64,000 bases of DNA, taken from assembly GCA_039026235.1 (NCBI GenBank), contig JBCCMQ010000006.1, positions 1 to 64,000 of the forward strand, in the 5' to 3' direction. This stretch comes from JBCCMQ01 sp039026235 (GTDB lineage Bacteria; Pseudomonadota; Alphaproteobacteria; Rhodobacterales; Rhodobacteraceae). Below the pieces are notes generated by a model. That model had not been told where the DNA came from. It made no database searches and saw only the letters and a program-made list of their open reading frames with translations. The translations under genes were made by a program, and so were the position numbers. The first letter of the stretch is position 1; each line of letters starts with the position of its first letter. Positions 7,912 to 16,875 of this stretch are shown in pieces.

Positions 7912-10323
7912 TTAATGCGCGGTCGCGCCAGTCGGTGCGTCCGGGGTGGCCGCCGCTGCCGCGGCCGCCGCGGCTTCTTCTGCCGCCTCATCCCATTCGA
8001 TGCTGTCAGGCACACCCACAAGCGCCTGTTTCAGCACATCGGACACATGCGACACGGGCACAATCTCAAGCCCGTCTTTGACGTTATCGGGGATCTCGGC
8101 CAGATCCTTCTCGTTCTCCTGGGGGATCAGCACCTTGGTAATGCCACCCCGTAGCGCCGCGAGAAGCTTCTCCTTCAAACCGCCGATTGCCAGCACGTTG
8201 CCGCGCAGCGTCACCTCGCCCGTCATCGCGATATCCTTGCGAACCGGAATGCCGGTAAGAACGGACACGATCGATGTCACCATGGCGATACCCGCCGAAG
8301 GGCCATCCTTGGGTGTTGCGCCTTCGGGAACGTGGACGTGGATGTCGATCTTGTCGAACTTGGGCGGCTTCACCCCGATCTCGGGGCTGATCGAACGCAC
8401 GAAGCTGGACGCTGCATCAATCGATTCCTTCATGACGTCGCCCAGTTTGCCCGTGGTCTTCATCCGGCCCTTGCCCGGCAGCCGCAAAGCTTCGATCGAC
8501 AACAGGTCACCGCCGACCGATGTCCAGGCCAAGCCGGTGACAACGCCGATCTGGTCCTTCTCTTCGGCCAATCCGTAACGGAACCTTTTCACGCCCAGAA
8601 AATCTTCGAGCTTGTCGGGTGTTACGGTGACTTTCTCATCCTCTTTCTTGATGATCTTCGTCACCGATTTCCGCGCCAGTTTTGCGATCTCGCGTTCGAG
8701 GTTCCGAACGCCCGCCTCACGGGTGTAGGTACGGATGATTTCGGTCAGCGCCTCGTCGGTCAGCTCGAACTCGGACTTCTTCAGACCGTGGTTCTTGACC
8801 TGCTTGCCGATCAGGTGCTGCTTGGCAATCTCGCGCTTTTCATCTTCGGTGTAACCCGCCAACGGGATTATCTCCATCCGGTCCAAAAGCGGCCCGGGCA
8901 TGTTGTAGGAGTTCGCCGTGGTCAGAAACATCACGTTCGACAGATCATATTCGACCTCAAGATAGTGATCGATGAAGGTCGAGTTCTGTTCCGGGTCCAG
9001 CACCTCCAGCATCGCTGACGCCGGATCACCACGGAAATCCTGACCCATCTTATCGATTTCATCGAGCAAGATCAGCGGGTTGGTCGTCTTCGCCTTCTTC
9101 AGGGCCTGAATGATCTTGCCGGGCATCGATCCGATGTAGGTGCGGCGGTGGCCACGGATCTCGGATTCGTCGCGCACGCCGCCGAGTGAGATACGAATGA
9201 ACTCTCGCCCCGTCGCGCGGGCGACCGACTTGCCAAGGGACGTCTTGCCGACGCCCGGAGGCCCCACAAGACAGAGAATCGGACCCTTCAGCTTCTTGGA
9301 ACGCTGCTGGACCGCCAGATATTCGACGATCCGCTCTTTCACCTTCTCAAGGCCGTAGTGGTCGTCGTCCAGGATCTTTTCAGCCCGGCCCAGATCCTTC
9401 TTGACGCGAGACTTCACGCCCCATGGGATCGACAGCATCCAGTCAAGGTAATTGCGCACCACAGTGGCCTCGGCCGACATCGGCGACATCGACTTCAGCT
9501 TCTTGACCTCGGCATCGGCCTTTTCCCGGGCCTCTTTGGACAGCTTGGTCTCGGCGATCCGTTCTTCCAGTTCGGCGATCTCGTTCGATCCGTCCTCACC
9601 GTCGCCCAGTTCGCGCTGAATGGCCTTCATCTGTTCGTTCAGATAGTATTCGCGCTGGGTGCGCTCCATCTGGCTTTTGACGCGCGTTTTGATCTTCTTC
9701 TCGACCTGCAAGACACTCATCTCGCCCTGCATCAGGCCATAAACCTTCTCAAGCCGTTCCGGCACAGGCAGTGTTTCCAGAAGCTCTTGTTTCTGCGCGA
9801 CCTCGACGCCCAGATGGCCGGCCACAAGGTCCGCCAGTTTGGCGGGCGTGCGGGTCTCGGACACGGCGGCCATGGCTTCTTCGGGTATGTTCTTTTTGAC
9901 TTTTGCGTAGCGTTCGAATTCCTCGCCGACCGTCCGCACCAGGGCCTCGACGGTGGCGTTGTCTCCGGGCAATTCGGTCAGCGGGGTCGCGCGCGCCTCA
10001 AAATAGTCGGGGTTTTCGAGATAATCCGTGATCCGCACCCGCGACCGGCCTTCGACCAGAACCTTCACGGTCCCGTCGGGCAGCTTCAAGAGCTGAAGCA
10101 CATTGGCCAGCACCCCCACGCTGTAGATGCCATCTGGTGTCGGGTCATCGACCGACGGGTCGATCTGTGACGACAGCAGGATCTGCTTATCGTCCTGCAT
10201 CACCTCTTCCAGCGCCCGAACCGATTTTTCGCGCCCTACGAAAAGCGGCACGATCATATGCGGGAAGACAACGATGTCGCGCAGCGGCAGAACGGGAAAA
10301 CTTTGGCTTAATTGCTCGGTCAT
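7912..10323 (-). CDS. lon: ATP-dependent protease Lon
   Basis: A cytoplasmic AAA+ serine protease that degrades misfolded and regulatory proteins. At 803 residues it has the standard bacterial LonA layout: an N-terminal substrate domain (from FPVLPLRDIVVFPHM), a coiled-coil-rich linker, the ATPase with Walker A GPPGVGKT at 354-361 and Walker B LILLDEIDK near 418-425, and the protease domain with catalytic Ser676 (KDGPSAG) and Lys719. The C-terminus is an Ala-rich tail. The frame is open 17 codons further upstream, but an AAGGA site 7 bases before the ATG at 10323 fixes the start. A heat-shock-type promoter lies upstream and a terminator downstream. Confidence 0.98.
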   Translation of the reverse strand: MTEQLSQSFPVLPLRDIVVFPHMIVPLFVGREKSVRALEEVMQDDKQILLSSQIDPSVDDPTPDGIYSVGVLANVLQLLKLPDGTVKVLVEGRSRVRITDYLENPDYFEARATPLTELPGDNATVEALVRTVGEEFERYAKVKKNIPEEAMAAVSETRTPAKLADLVAGHLGVEVAQKQELLETLPVPERLEKVYGLMQGEMSVLQVEKKIKTRVKSQMERTQREYYLNEQMKAIQRELGDGEDGSNEIAELEERIAETKLSKEAREKADAEVKKLKSMSPMSAEATVVRNYLDWMLSIPWGVKSRVKKDLGRAEKILDDDHYGLEKVKERIVEYLAVQQRSKKLKGPILCLVGPPGVGKTSLGKSVARATGREFIRISLGGVRDESEIRGHRRTYIGSMPGKIIQALKKAKTTNPLILLDEIDKMGQDFRGDPASAMLEVLDPEQNSTFIDHYLEVEYDLSNVMFLTTANSYNMPGPLLDRMEIIPLAGYTEDEKREIAKQHLIGKQVKNHGLKKSEFELTDEALTEIIRTYTREAGVRNLEREIAKLARKSVTKIIKKEDEKVTVTPDKLEDFLGVKRFRYGLAEEKDQIGVVTGLAWTSVGGDLLSIEALRLPGKGRMKTTGKLGDVMKESIDAASSFVRSISPEIGVKPPKFDKIDIHVHVPEGATPKDGPSAGIAMVTSIVSVLTGIPVRKDIAMTGEVTLRGNVLAIGGLKEKLLAALRGGITKVLIPQENEKDLAEIPDNVKDGLEIVPVSHVSDVLKQALVGVPDSIEWDEAAEEAAAAAAAAATPDAPTGATAH

Positions 10324-10400
10324 TGTTTTTTCCTTTTTACGCAAAACGGGATCCGCCCCGCTTTGCGGCAGCATCGACCCGTTTCCATTCTCGGCAGCTA

Positions 10401-10430
10401 TACTTGGGGCTGAGGCCGTTCGCTTTCAAG
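10401..10430 (-). promoter_or_regulatory. Sigma-32 (RpoH)-like promoter of lon
   Basis: On the minus strand CTTGAAA (10430-10424) is followed after 14 bases by CCCCAAGTA (10409-10401). The RpoH consensus is CTTGAA, 13-17 bases, CCCCAT-T. Transcription would start about 70 bases before the lon ATG. The rest of the 322-bp gap between lon and the MFS gene (10324-10645) holds no other clear element. Confidence 0.7.
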
Positions 10431-10645
10431 CAAATCTGCGTGCACTCTGCATGCAGTGCGTGGCGGACACAAGCGTATGACGCGCCACCGGCCCGGAAAG
10501 ACGCGGCCGATGGCGCTGACACAGCGAAATCCTTCCCCTGATTGCCTTTGTCGACAAGTCAGGTTCAATTGGGCGCAACGCCGGACCGAACCGGCGGGCC
10601 AAGGTAGCGTGCGCCGTGCATTGCACGGTGCGACAGGGGGGGCAG

Positions 10646-11830
10646 ATGGCCGTACGGTGGCGCGTTCTGGGCGTGCTCTTCTTGGTGCGCACGGCGATGG
10701 CGTTCCAGTTTCAGGCCTCGGCCGCCTTGGCGCCCTTCGCCATGGAGTACTACGGCGTGGGACTGGCCGAGACCGGCCTGATCTTCGGCCTGTACTTTGC
10801 GCCCGGCATCGTCATGGCACTGCCCGCCGGCGCGATGGGCGCGTGGCTGGGCGATGCGCGGCTGGTGCGCTGGGGGCTTTGGCTGATGTGCGCCGGCGCC
10901 GTGATCATGGCACTTGCGCCTGAGTGGAACACCCACATGGCGGGCCGCCTTCTGGCGGGCGTAGGCGGGATCACCCTAAACCTTTTCATGTCCAAGATCG
11001 TGGCAGACACCTTTGACGGGCATGAAGTCGGCACGGCTATGTCGGTCTTTATTGCCTCATGGCCAGCCGGCATTGCGCTGGCTCTGTCGGTCTTGCCAAG
11101 GGTGGCCGAAAGCCATGGGTTTACCACGGGGCTTTGGGTAACTGTGACCATCGTGTTGCTCGGCCTTCTCTGCTTTGTTCTCTCAGGGGCGGGATCAAAA
11201 GCAACGGCCGTGTCGGCACCAGGGCAAATCTGGCCTCGCGGCCGGATCCGCGCGGCCACGCTGGCCGCCGGGACGCTCTGGGGGCTCTACAATGCCGCGT
11301 TGGCTATGGTTTTTGCCTTTGGCGCGCTTATCCTCGTGGAACGGGGCTGGTCGCTGGCGCCAGCTTCGGATGCGGCCGGGTCAGCTCTTTGGGCACTGGC
11401 CCTGACCACACCGCTGGGCGGTATTCTGGCCGACCGGACCGGACGCAACGACGCCGTCATTCTGGTCGGCTTGGTCGCGTTTTTTGCGCTGATGACGGCC
11501 GCTTCGCTTGGCTGGCTGCCGGGCATTTTGTTTCCCATAACGGGCCTCGTGGGCGGGCTTGCCGCCGGTCCCATCATGACGCTTCCCGCACGCGTTCTTC
11601 CCGTCGAGACCCGCGCCACGGGCCTCGGCCTGTTCTTCGCGATCTATTATCTGTTGATCGTAACCGGCCCGATCATCGGCGGCTTTGTCGCGGAACTTGC
11701 CGGCACGACCCTGGCGACCTTCTGGCTCGCCGCCGCCATGCTTGCGATCTGTGTGCTGATCCTTGGGCTCTACCGCTTCTGGTCATCCGATCAAAGCGGC
11801 TCAATGTCGCCCTCCGCGCGGAGCTCGTGA
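10646..11830 (+). CDS. Major facilitator superfamily transporter
   Basis: A 394-residue inner-membrane secondary transporter with about 12 hydrophobic segments in two halves. The loop ADRTGRNDA between segments of the second half resembles the MFS motif A. The start at 10646 (MAVRWRVLG) is chosen because a GGGGGG Shine-Dalgarno stretch precedes it; an in-frame ATG at 10616 has none. The substrate cannot be assigned. Its last 40 bp overlap the 3' end of tgt, which runs on the opposite strand. Confidence 0.87.
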   Translation: MAVRWRVLGVLFLVRTAMAFQFQASAALAPFAMEYYGVGLAETGLIFGLYFAPGIVMALPAGAMGAWLGDARLVRWGLWLMCAGAVIMALAPEWNTHMAGRLLAGVGGITLNLFMSKIVADTFDGHEVGTAMSVFIASWPAGIALALSVLPRVAESHGFTTGLWVTVTIVLLGLLCFVLSGAGSKATAVSAPGQIWPRGRIRAATLAAGTLWGLYNAALAMVFAFGALILVERGWSLAPASDAAGSALWALALTTPLGGILADRTGRNDAVILVGLVAFFALMTAASLGWLPGILFPITGLVGGLAAGPIMTLPARVLPVETRATGLGLFFAIYYLLIVTGPIIGGFVAELAGTTLATFWLAAAMLAICVLILGLYRFWSSDQSGSMSPSARSS

Positions 11831-12921
11831 AAACGCGCCTCGAACTCTGCAAATGTGCCTGCCGCAATCGCGCCTCGCATATCTGACATAAGCTCCTGAT
11901 AGTAATGCAGATTATGCCAGGTCGTGAGCATGGACGCGATGATTTCGCCGGACCGGAACACATGATGCAGATAGGCACGGCTATAGTTCTGGCATAGGGG
12001 ACAGCTGCAGGCCTCATCCACCGGGCGCGGATCGTCCCGATGACGCGCATTCTTGATGTTGACGACACCGCGCCGGGTGAACAACTGGCCGGTCCTGCCG
12101 GAACGGGACGGCAGGACGCAGTCCATCATGTCGACGCCCCGTTTGACCGCGCCCACGATGTCATCGGGTTTGCCGACCCCCATCAGGTATCGGGGCTTGT
12201 CGGCCGGCAACATGCCGGGCGCTGTATCGAGACAGGCAAACATGGCCTCTTGGCCTTCACCCACCGCCAACCCGCCAATGGCGTAACCATCGAACCCGAT
12301 GCCACGCAATGCCTCGGCGCTTTCTGCGCGCAGATCCGTCTCAAGCCCGCCCTGCTGAATGCCGAAAAGGGCATGGCCCGGGCGGTTACCGAAGGCCTGC
12401 CGCGACCGCGCCGCCCAGCGCATCGACAAATGCATGCTTTCAGCGATTGTGTCCCGCGGCGCTGGCAGCGCTGGGCATTCGTCAAAGCACATGACGATGT
12501 CGCTTCCAAGAAGGCGCTGAACCTCCATGGAGCGCTCAGGCGTCAGTAGATGGTCTGAGCCGTCGATGTGCGATTTGAAGCGCACGCCCTCTTCCGTCAG
12601 CTTGCGCAGCTCAGCAAGGCTCATTACCTGAAAGCCGCCGGAATCCGTCAGGATCGGCCTGTCCCAATTCATAAAACGGTGCAGTCCGCCCAGCCGGGCG
12701 ACCCGTTCCGCACCCGGGCGCAGCATCAGGTGATAGGTGTTTCCCAAAAGGATATCGGCACCCGTCGCGCGGACGTTTTCCGGCAGCATCGCTTTGACCG
12801 TTGCGGCCGTACCCACCGGCATGAAGGCCGGGGTGTGGACCTTACCGCGTGGCGTCGATATAACACCGCTGCGCGCGGCGCCATCGGTCGCCAAAAGGTC
12901 AAAGCGAAAGCGTTCGGTCAT
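11791..12921 (-). CDS. tgt: Queuine/preQ1 tRNA-guanine transglycosylase
   Basis: Exchanges guanine at position 34 of GUN-anticodon tRNAs (Asp, Asn, His, Tyr) for the queuosine precursor. The 376-residue protein has the substrate-pocket motif DSGGFQVMS, the recognition loop GGLAVGE, the nucleophile region MMDCVLPSRSGR, and the zinc site CSCPLC followed by a distal His. tRNA-Asp, a substrate, is encoded at 4.8-5.0 kb. The 3' end overlaps the MFS gene by 40 bp tail to tail. Confidence 0.97.
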   Translation of the reverse strand: MTERFRFDLLATDGAARSGVISTPRGKVHTPAFMPVGTAATVKAMLPENVRATGADILLGNTYHLMLRPGAERVARLGGLHRFMNWDRPILTDSGGFQVMSLAELRKLTEEGVRFKSHIDGSDHLLTPERSMEVQRLLGSDIVMCFDECPALPAPRDTIAESMHLSMRWAARSRQAFGNRPGHALFGIQQGGLETDLRAESAEALRGIGFDGYAIGGLAVGEGQEAMFACLDTAPGMLPADKPRYLMGVGKPDDIVGAVKRGVDMMDCVLPSRSGRTGQLFTRRGVVNIKNARHRDDPRPVDEACSCPLCQNYSRAYLHHVFRSGEIIASMLTTWHNLHYYQELMSDMRGAIAAGTFAEFEARFHELRAEGDIEPL

Positions 12922-12971
12922 GGCCGCTATTCGTCACGGCCCAGAGACGGTGTCAATCGGCGATCACGGCC

Positions 12972-13826
12972 TTACGACCCGTCAGGGCGCCAGCCCGGCC
13001 GACCGAATATCACCCGCAACACCTCACCCGCCCCTTTCGCGGCACGAAGATCGCGGACCATGCCGGGCAGTTCGGAGAACCACACGCGCACCGGGTTCTT
13101 GCTGTCGAAATCACCCTTCAGCCCGTAACGCGGGGTCTCTTCTTCCACCTGAAATGACCCAAACATCCGGTCCCAGACGATCAGAACCCCGCCATAGTTG
13201 GTGTCGAGGTACTTGTCCTCGCTGCCGTGGTGAACGCGGTGGTGCGAGGGCGTGTTCATCACCCATTCGACCCAGCCAAGCTTGCCGATCAGCTCGGTAT
13301 GCAACCAAGTCTGATAGGCCAGAACCGCCAGTGAACCAAAGAGGATCATCTCGGCCGAGAACCCCATCAGCACCATGGGAAGATGCGCGATCAGCGCCCA
13401 GACGCCCTCCAGCGGGCCAAACCGGATCCCGGTGATGATGTTCATGTCGCGCGAGGAATGGTGCACGGCGTGCTGGGTCCAGAGGATGCGCACCTCGTGG
13501 GCGATCCGGTGTTCCCAGTAGTAGAAGAAATCGGCGACCAGTATGGCCAGCGCGATACCTGCCCAGGTGGCCGGCACCGACCAAGGCACCATATCGGCCA
13601 GCACAAAATAGATCGCGTAAGCGCCCGTCATGATGAAGATCTCGACAACCAGATAGGGGATCTGGGTCGAGGCGCTGACCAGCATTTCGGTCAGCGTGTC
13701 CTTGAAGAGCGTGCGCTTGAAGGCGGCCTCGATCATCTCGATCAACAGGATCGCGCCGCCGATCAGAAAAAACACTTCGTCTATCTGGGTGCCCAGGCGT
13801 TCCAGTGCGGATGTCGTCAGCTCCAT
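12972..13826 (-). CDS. Sterol desaturase / fatty acid hydroxylase family membrane protein
   Basis: A 284-residue integral membrane di-iron oxygenase. The three His clusters of the family are present: EHRIAHE, QHAVHHSS and, further on, SHHRVHHGSEDKYLD. Hydrophobic segments lie near 15-35, 50-75 and 85-105, with another pair around 140-170. Relatives hydroxylate or desaturate lipids; the substrate is unknown. The TetR gene ends 22 bp upstream on the same strand, so the two are probably cotranscribed and the regulator likely controls this enzyme. Confidence 0.9.
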   Translation of the reverse strand: MELTTSALERLGTQIDEVFFLIGGAILLIEMIEAAFKRTLFKDTLTEMLVSASTQIPYLVVEIFIMTGAYAIYFVLADMVPWSVPATWAGIALAILVADFFYYWEHRIAHEVRILWTQHAVHHSSRDMNIITGIRFGPLEGVWALIAHLPMVLMGFSAEMILFGSLAVLAYQTWLHTELIGKLGWVEWVMNTPSHHRVHHGSEDKYLDTNYGGVLIVWDRMFGSFQVEEETPRYGLKGDFDSKNPVRVWFSELPGMVRDLRAAKGAGEVLRVIFGRPGWRPDGS

Positions 13827-13848
13827 GGGGTCCTCCGGAAAACGGGTT

Positions 13849-14406
13849 TTACGGTACGTCGGGCGCGGTGCCGCGCGTCAGTGTGCGCCAGGCCAGATCG
13901 GCGGCCTGCGCTGCGGTCAACTCTCCGTCGCGCAAGGCTTCCCAGGCGGCAAAAAGCAGCGCCTCATAGCTCTTGACGATCCAGTCGGTGGGGATGTGGC
14001 GCTCGAATGCGCCCTCTTCCTTGGCCGCATCGACGGTTTTGGCCAGTTCGGCCAGATCGTCGCGGTACCGCGCTGCGATCTCCGGGTCGCGGTCCACGGG
14101 CTCAGAGGCCAGAAAAAGCTGCCGGTCGCCCAAGGGGATCATCGCCGCCAGCCCAAGACGCAGCGCTTCCGCATAAGACGCCGCGTCGCGGGTGGCATCG
14201 TCAAAGGCGGTGTCCAGTTCTTCCATCGCTTGGTGGGCCAGCGCCACCATCAACTCATCCCGCCCGGCGAAGTGGCGATGCAGCGTGGCGCGACCCACGC
14301 CCGCTGCCTCTGCCACGTCAGCCAGGGTCGCCGTAGGGCGCGCGCTGAAGGTCGCAAAGGCCGCCTCGATGATGGCGGCGTAGGATTTGGGTGAAATCGT
14401 ATTCAT
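13849..14406 (-). CDS. TetR/AcrR family transcriptional regulator
   Basis: A 185-residue repressor-type protein. The N-terminal helix-turn-helix is clear (TLADVAEAAGVGRATLHRHF, about 28-47), followed by a helical ligand-binding domain. The start at 14406 (MNTISPKSY) gives the usual short N-terminal arm; in-frame ATG 14424 and TTG 14442 are possible but lie inside the operator-like palindromes. It probably represses itself and the sterol-desaturase-like gene downstream, and perhaps the divergent pentapeptide-repeat gene. Confidence 0.9.
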   Translation of the reverse strand: MNTISPKSYAAIIEAAFATFSARPTATLADVAEAAGVGRATLHRHFAGRDELMVALAHQAMEELDTAFDDATRDAASYAEALRLGLAAMIPLGDRQLFLASEPVDRDPEIAARYRDDLAELAKTVDAAKEEGAFERHIPTDWIVKSYEALLFAAWEALRDGELTAAQAADLAWRTLTRGTAPDVP

Positions 14407-14442
14407 GAGACACACATGTCTCATTTGAGACTTAAGTGTCAA
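14407..14442. promoter_or_regulatory. Two adjacent palindromes, likely TetR operator, with a -35-like TTGACA
   Basis: GAGACA-N4-TGTCTC (14407-14422) is a perfect inverted repeat directly in front of the TetR start. Next to it, TTGAGACTTAAGTGTCAA (14425-14442) is an 18-bp palindrome with one mismatched pair. Both contain the GAGAC/GTCTC half-site. On the minus strand the second begins with TTGACA, a perfect -35 hexamer, though no good -10 follows at 17 bp. Confidence 0.6.
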
Positions 14443-14492
14443 GTCTTCGGCGTGATTTTTCCGCGCCCGGTCCTTGCCGCAGACCCCGGCCC

Positions 14493-16802
14493 ATGCAACT
14501 CTGGCGACATTGGATCAGGCGTTTTCCCGTGCAAAACCTATACGTTAAACGCAACAACAGACCTCGGCGTTCGCCCGGCGGCGCGCCCGACCCGATTGAG
14601 CGCATCGATGCCCTGACCCGCGCCGCGCGCGGCACATGGTTCAGCCTGATCGCCTATCTCGCCTTCGCGGGCGTCACGCTTCTGGGCGTGCAGGACATCG
14701 ATTTCTTTCTCGACAGTCGCCAGACGCAATTGCCCCTGGTCGGTGTCTCGATCCCCACGCGGGAATTCTTCCTCTTCGGCCCGATCCTCGGCGCGGCGCT
14801 TTTCATCTACCTGCACATCTATCTGACAAAGCTCTGGGACGCGCTGGCCGCCGCCGAGGCCCGCCCAAGGGGCCGGGAGCTATCGACCCAGATCGCCCCG
14901 TGGCTCGTCAGCGATTTCGGCCTGACACTGCGCGGTGGCGGGGCCATCAAGCTGCGGCCCATCGACTTCCTGAGCCTTTTGGCAACCTTCACTTTCGTCT
15001 TCGCCGCAGGCCCGGTGGTGATGTTCTACTTCTGGGCCCGCTACTGGCCGGTGCACGATCTTCCCGTGTCGCTCCTCTCTGGTCTACTCTTCGCGCTCGT
15101 ACTGCTGGTGGCGCTCGGATGTCTGGCCAATGCGTTCGGTCGGCTGCGGGGTGCCCCGAAGAAGATCACTCCCTTGCAAATCGCGCTGGCCGCCTTACGT
15201 TCAGCCATCGTTTTTTTGGCCGTCCTGTTTCTGACCATCGCCAAAACCGACGGCCCGGCAAAACTGGCGTTCCTCGGGTTGCCGACTTCAGTTTTCGAAA
15301 CGGGGGACGGTTTTGATCTGGCCATTGCCAGTGCCAACCTGCGCGAGGTGGAACTGACGGAACTGCCCGATGACTGGCTGCCCTATGACACCGCGAAACG
15401 CCGGTTCCGCATAGCCTGGTGCGGACGCGAGGGGCTGGACGAAGCCGTCTGCGGCCCGGCGCCCTTTACCGGTGTCGATCGCACACCTCACCTGCAAGAC
15501 TCGCGGGATGTCTGGTGCGAAGAAGACGGACACTACCCGGGTGATTCGAAAGGGTGCGAGGCCTACTTCGACAGCATCGAAGCCCGCTTCGAGGCCGACT
15601 GGGCCAGCGAACGCCGGACCCGTGTGGGCGCATTGCCTCGCTGGAGCCACGGCACACCCGGGGACCACTTAATGCTGGGTGATGCGCAAAACAGGGATTT
15701 CCGCCGAGCGGATTTCTCCGGCGCAATCCTGACAGGAGCCGACCTTCGAGACGCACAGCTAGAAGCGGCAAACTTCAGCGGCGCGCAGATGGAAGGGGCA
15801 AACCTCAGCGACGCTTGGATGGACCGGGCGGACTTGCGTAACGCACAGATGGAAGCCGCGATACTCCGAAACGCGCAAATGAAAACCGCAATCCTCCGAA
15901 GCGCCCAGATGGAAGGGGCGGACCTCCGCGACGCCCAGATGGAAGAGGTGGACCTTCGCAGCTCGCAATTGGAAGGGGCGGACTTTCGGAATGCACTGAT
16001 GAAGGGGGCGATCCTGCGTAACATGCAGCTACAAGGATCAGACTTATCCTTTGCATTCATGGAGGAAGCGGACCTTCGCGAAGCAAAGTTGGAAGGGGCG
16101 AACCTTAGCGGCGCACAACTCGAAGGAGCGGACCTTCGCGAAGCGCAGTTGGAAGGGGCGAACCTAAGCGGCGCGCAGATGCAGAGAGTGGACTTCCGCA
16201 GCGCACGGATGGTCGGGGCGGACCTCAGCAGCGCGCAAATGGAGGGTGCGGACTTCCGCTTCGCGCAGATGGAGGTGGTGGATCTCAGCAGCGCGCAGAT
16301 GGATGGGTCGGACCTCCGCTTCGCGCAGATGGAAGGTGCGGACCTCTTCCGTGCGCAGATGGAGGGCGCGGACCTAAGGTTTTCATTGCTTTCCGGTAGT
16401 CAGGGTGTCGATGTTGTGCTTTCGGCTACGAACCTCAGCGCTGTGACCTATGATGGTGGCGCTCTGAGGTACGTGGACCTGGTCGGCAACCTTTACAACT
16501 TGACCGAATGGGATGCCCTAACCGATTTTCGCAATGCGTTTCTGGATGGATCGGTGAAACGGCGCCCCTCGTTCACCGCGCAAATGGGCGACCCTTGCCA
16601 GTGGATCGACGAGGTTCTGGACGATGAGACTTTCTTCGGCCTTTGGCGCGCCTGGAATGAGCGCGAAGAAGGGTTACTAGGATGGACCATTCTTGCACCC
16701 GCCGAATGGCGCCACCACACCCTCCCCCAGGACGTCATAGACCAATACCTCCCGCCCGACTGCCAGTGGAAGACCGGTCCGATGCCGGGCGCGGGCCCCT
16801 GA
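14493..16802 (+). CDS. Membrane-anchored pentapeptide-repeat protein
   Basis: A 769-residue protein. The N-terminal third has about five hydrophobic segments (around FSLIAYLAFAGVTLLGV, FFLFGPILGAALFIYLHIYL, FLSLLATFTFVFAAGPVVMF, LLSGLLFALVLLVAL and SAIVFLAVLFLTIA). A Cys-containing middle domain follows, then 23 consecutive ten-residue units of the A-(D/N)-L-(R/S)-x-A-Q-M-E-G type, which should form a right-handed quadrilateral beta-helix, and a C-terminal cap of about 135 residues. The frame is open to 14436; ATG 14493 is chosen as the first ATG giving a short basic N-terminus, and GTG 14529 is an alternative. The function is unknown. It is divergent from the TetR gene. Confidence 0.85.
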   Translation: MQLWRHWIRRFPVQNLYVKRNNRPRRSPGGAPDPIERIDALTRAARGTWFSLIAYLAFAGVTLLGVQDIDFFLDSRQTQLPLVGVSIPTREFFLFGPILGAALFIYLHIYLTKLWDALAAAEARPRGRELSTQIAPWLVSDFGLTLRGGGAIKLRPIDFLSLLATFTFVFAAGPVVMFYFWARYWPVHDLPVSLLSGLLFALVLLVALGCLANAFGRLRGAPKKITPLQIALAALRSAIVFLAVLFLTIAKTDGPAKLAFLGLPTSVFETGDGFDLAIASANLREVELTELPDDWLPYDTAKRRFRIAWCGREGLDEAVCGPAPFTGVDRTPHLQDSRDVWCEEDGHYPGDSKGCEAYFDSIEARFEADWASERRTRVGALPRWSHGTPGDHLMLGDAQNRDFRRADFSGAILTGADLRDAQLEAANFSGAQMEGANLSDAWMDRADLRNAQMEAAILRNAQMKTAILRSAQMEGADLRDAQMEEVDLRSSQLEGADFRNALMKGAILRNMQLQGSDLSFAFMEEADLREAKLEGANLSGAQLEGADLREAQLEGANLSGAQMQRVDFRSARMVGADLSSAQMEGADFRFAQMEVVDLSSAQMDGSDLRFAQMEGADLFRAQMEGADLRFSLLSGSQGVDVVLSATNLSAVTYDGGALRYVDLVGNLYNLTEWDALTDFRNAFLDGSVKRRPSFTAQMGDPCQWIDEVLDDETFFGLWRAWNEREEGLLGWTILAPAEWRHHTLPQDVIDQYLPPDCQWKTGPMPGAGP
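15702..16391 (+). repeat. 23 tandem 30-bp units encoding the pentapeptide-repeat array
   Basis: The stretch divides exactly into 23 units of 30 bp, each encoding two pentapeptides. Many units share a core such as GCGCAGATGGAAGGGGCGGA with substitutions, which indicates growth by slippage or unequal crossing-over followed by drift. The reading frame is kept throughout. Confidence 0.9.
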
Positions 16803-16875
16803 CCCGTCACGGCTGATCTGGACGCCCCAGCGCCCTGCCCTTATATCTGATCCAACCAGTCACGTGAGAGACCGC

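Noticed and set aside
15702..16391. Tandem 30-bp repeats resembling a CRISPR array
   Set aside because: The units are contiguous without spacers and are translated in frame as pentapeptide repeats.
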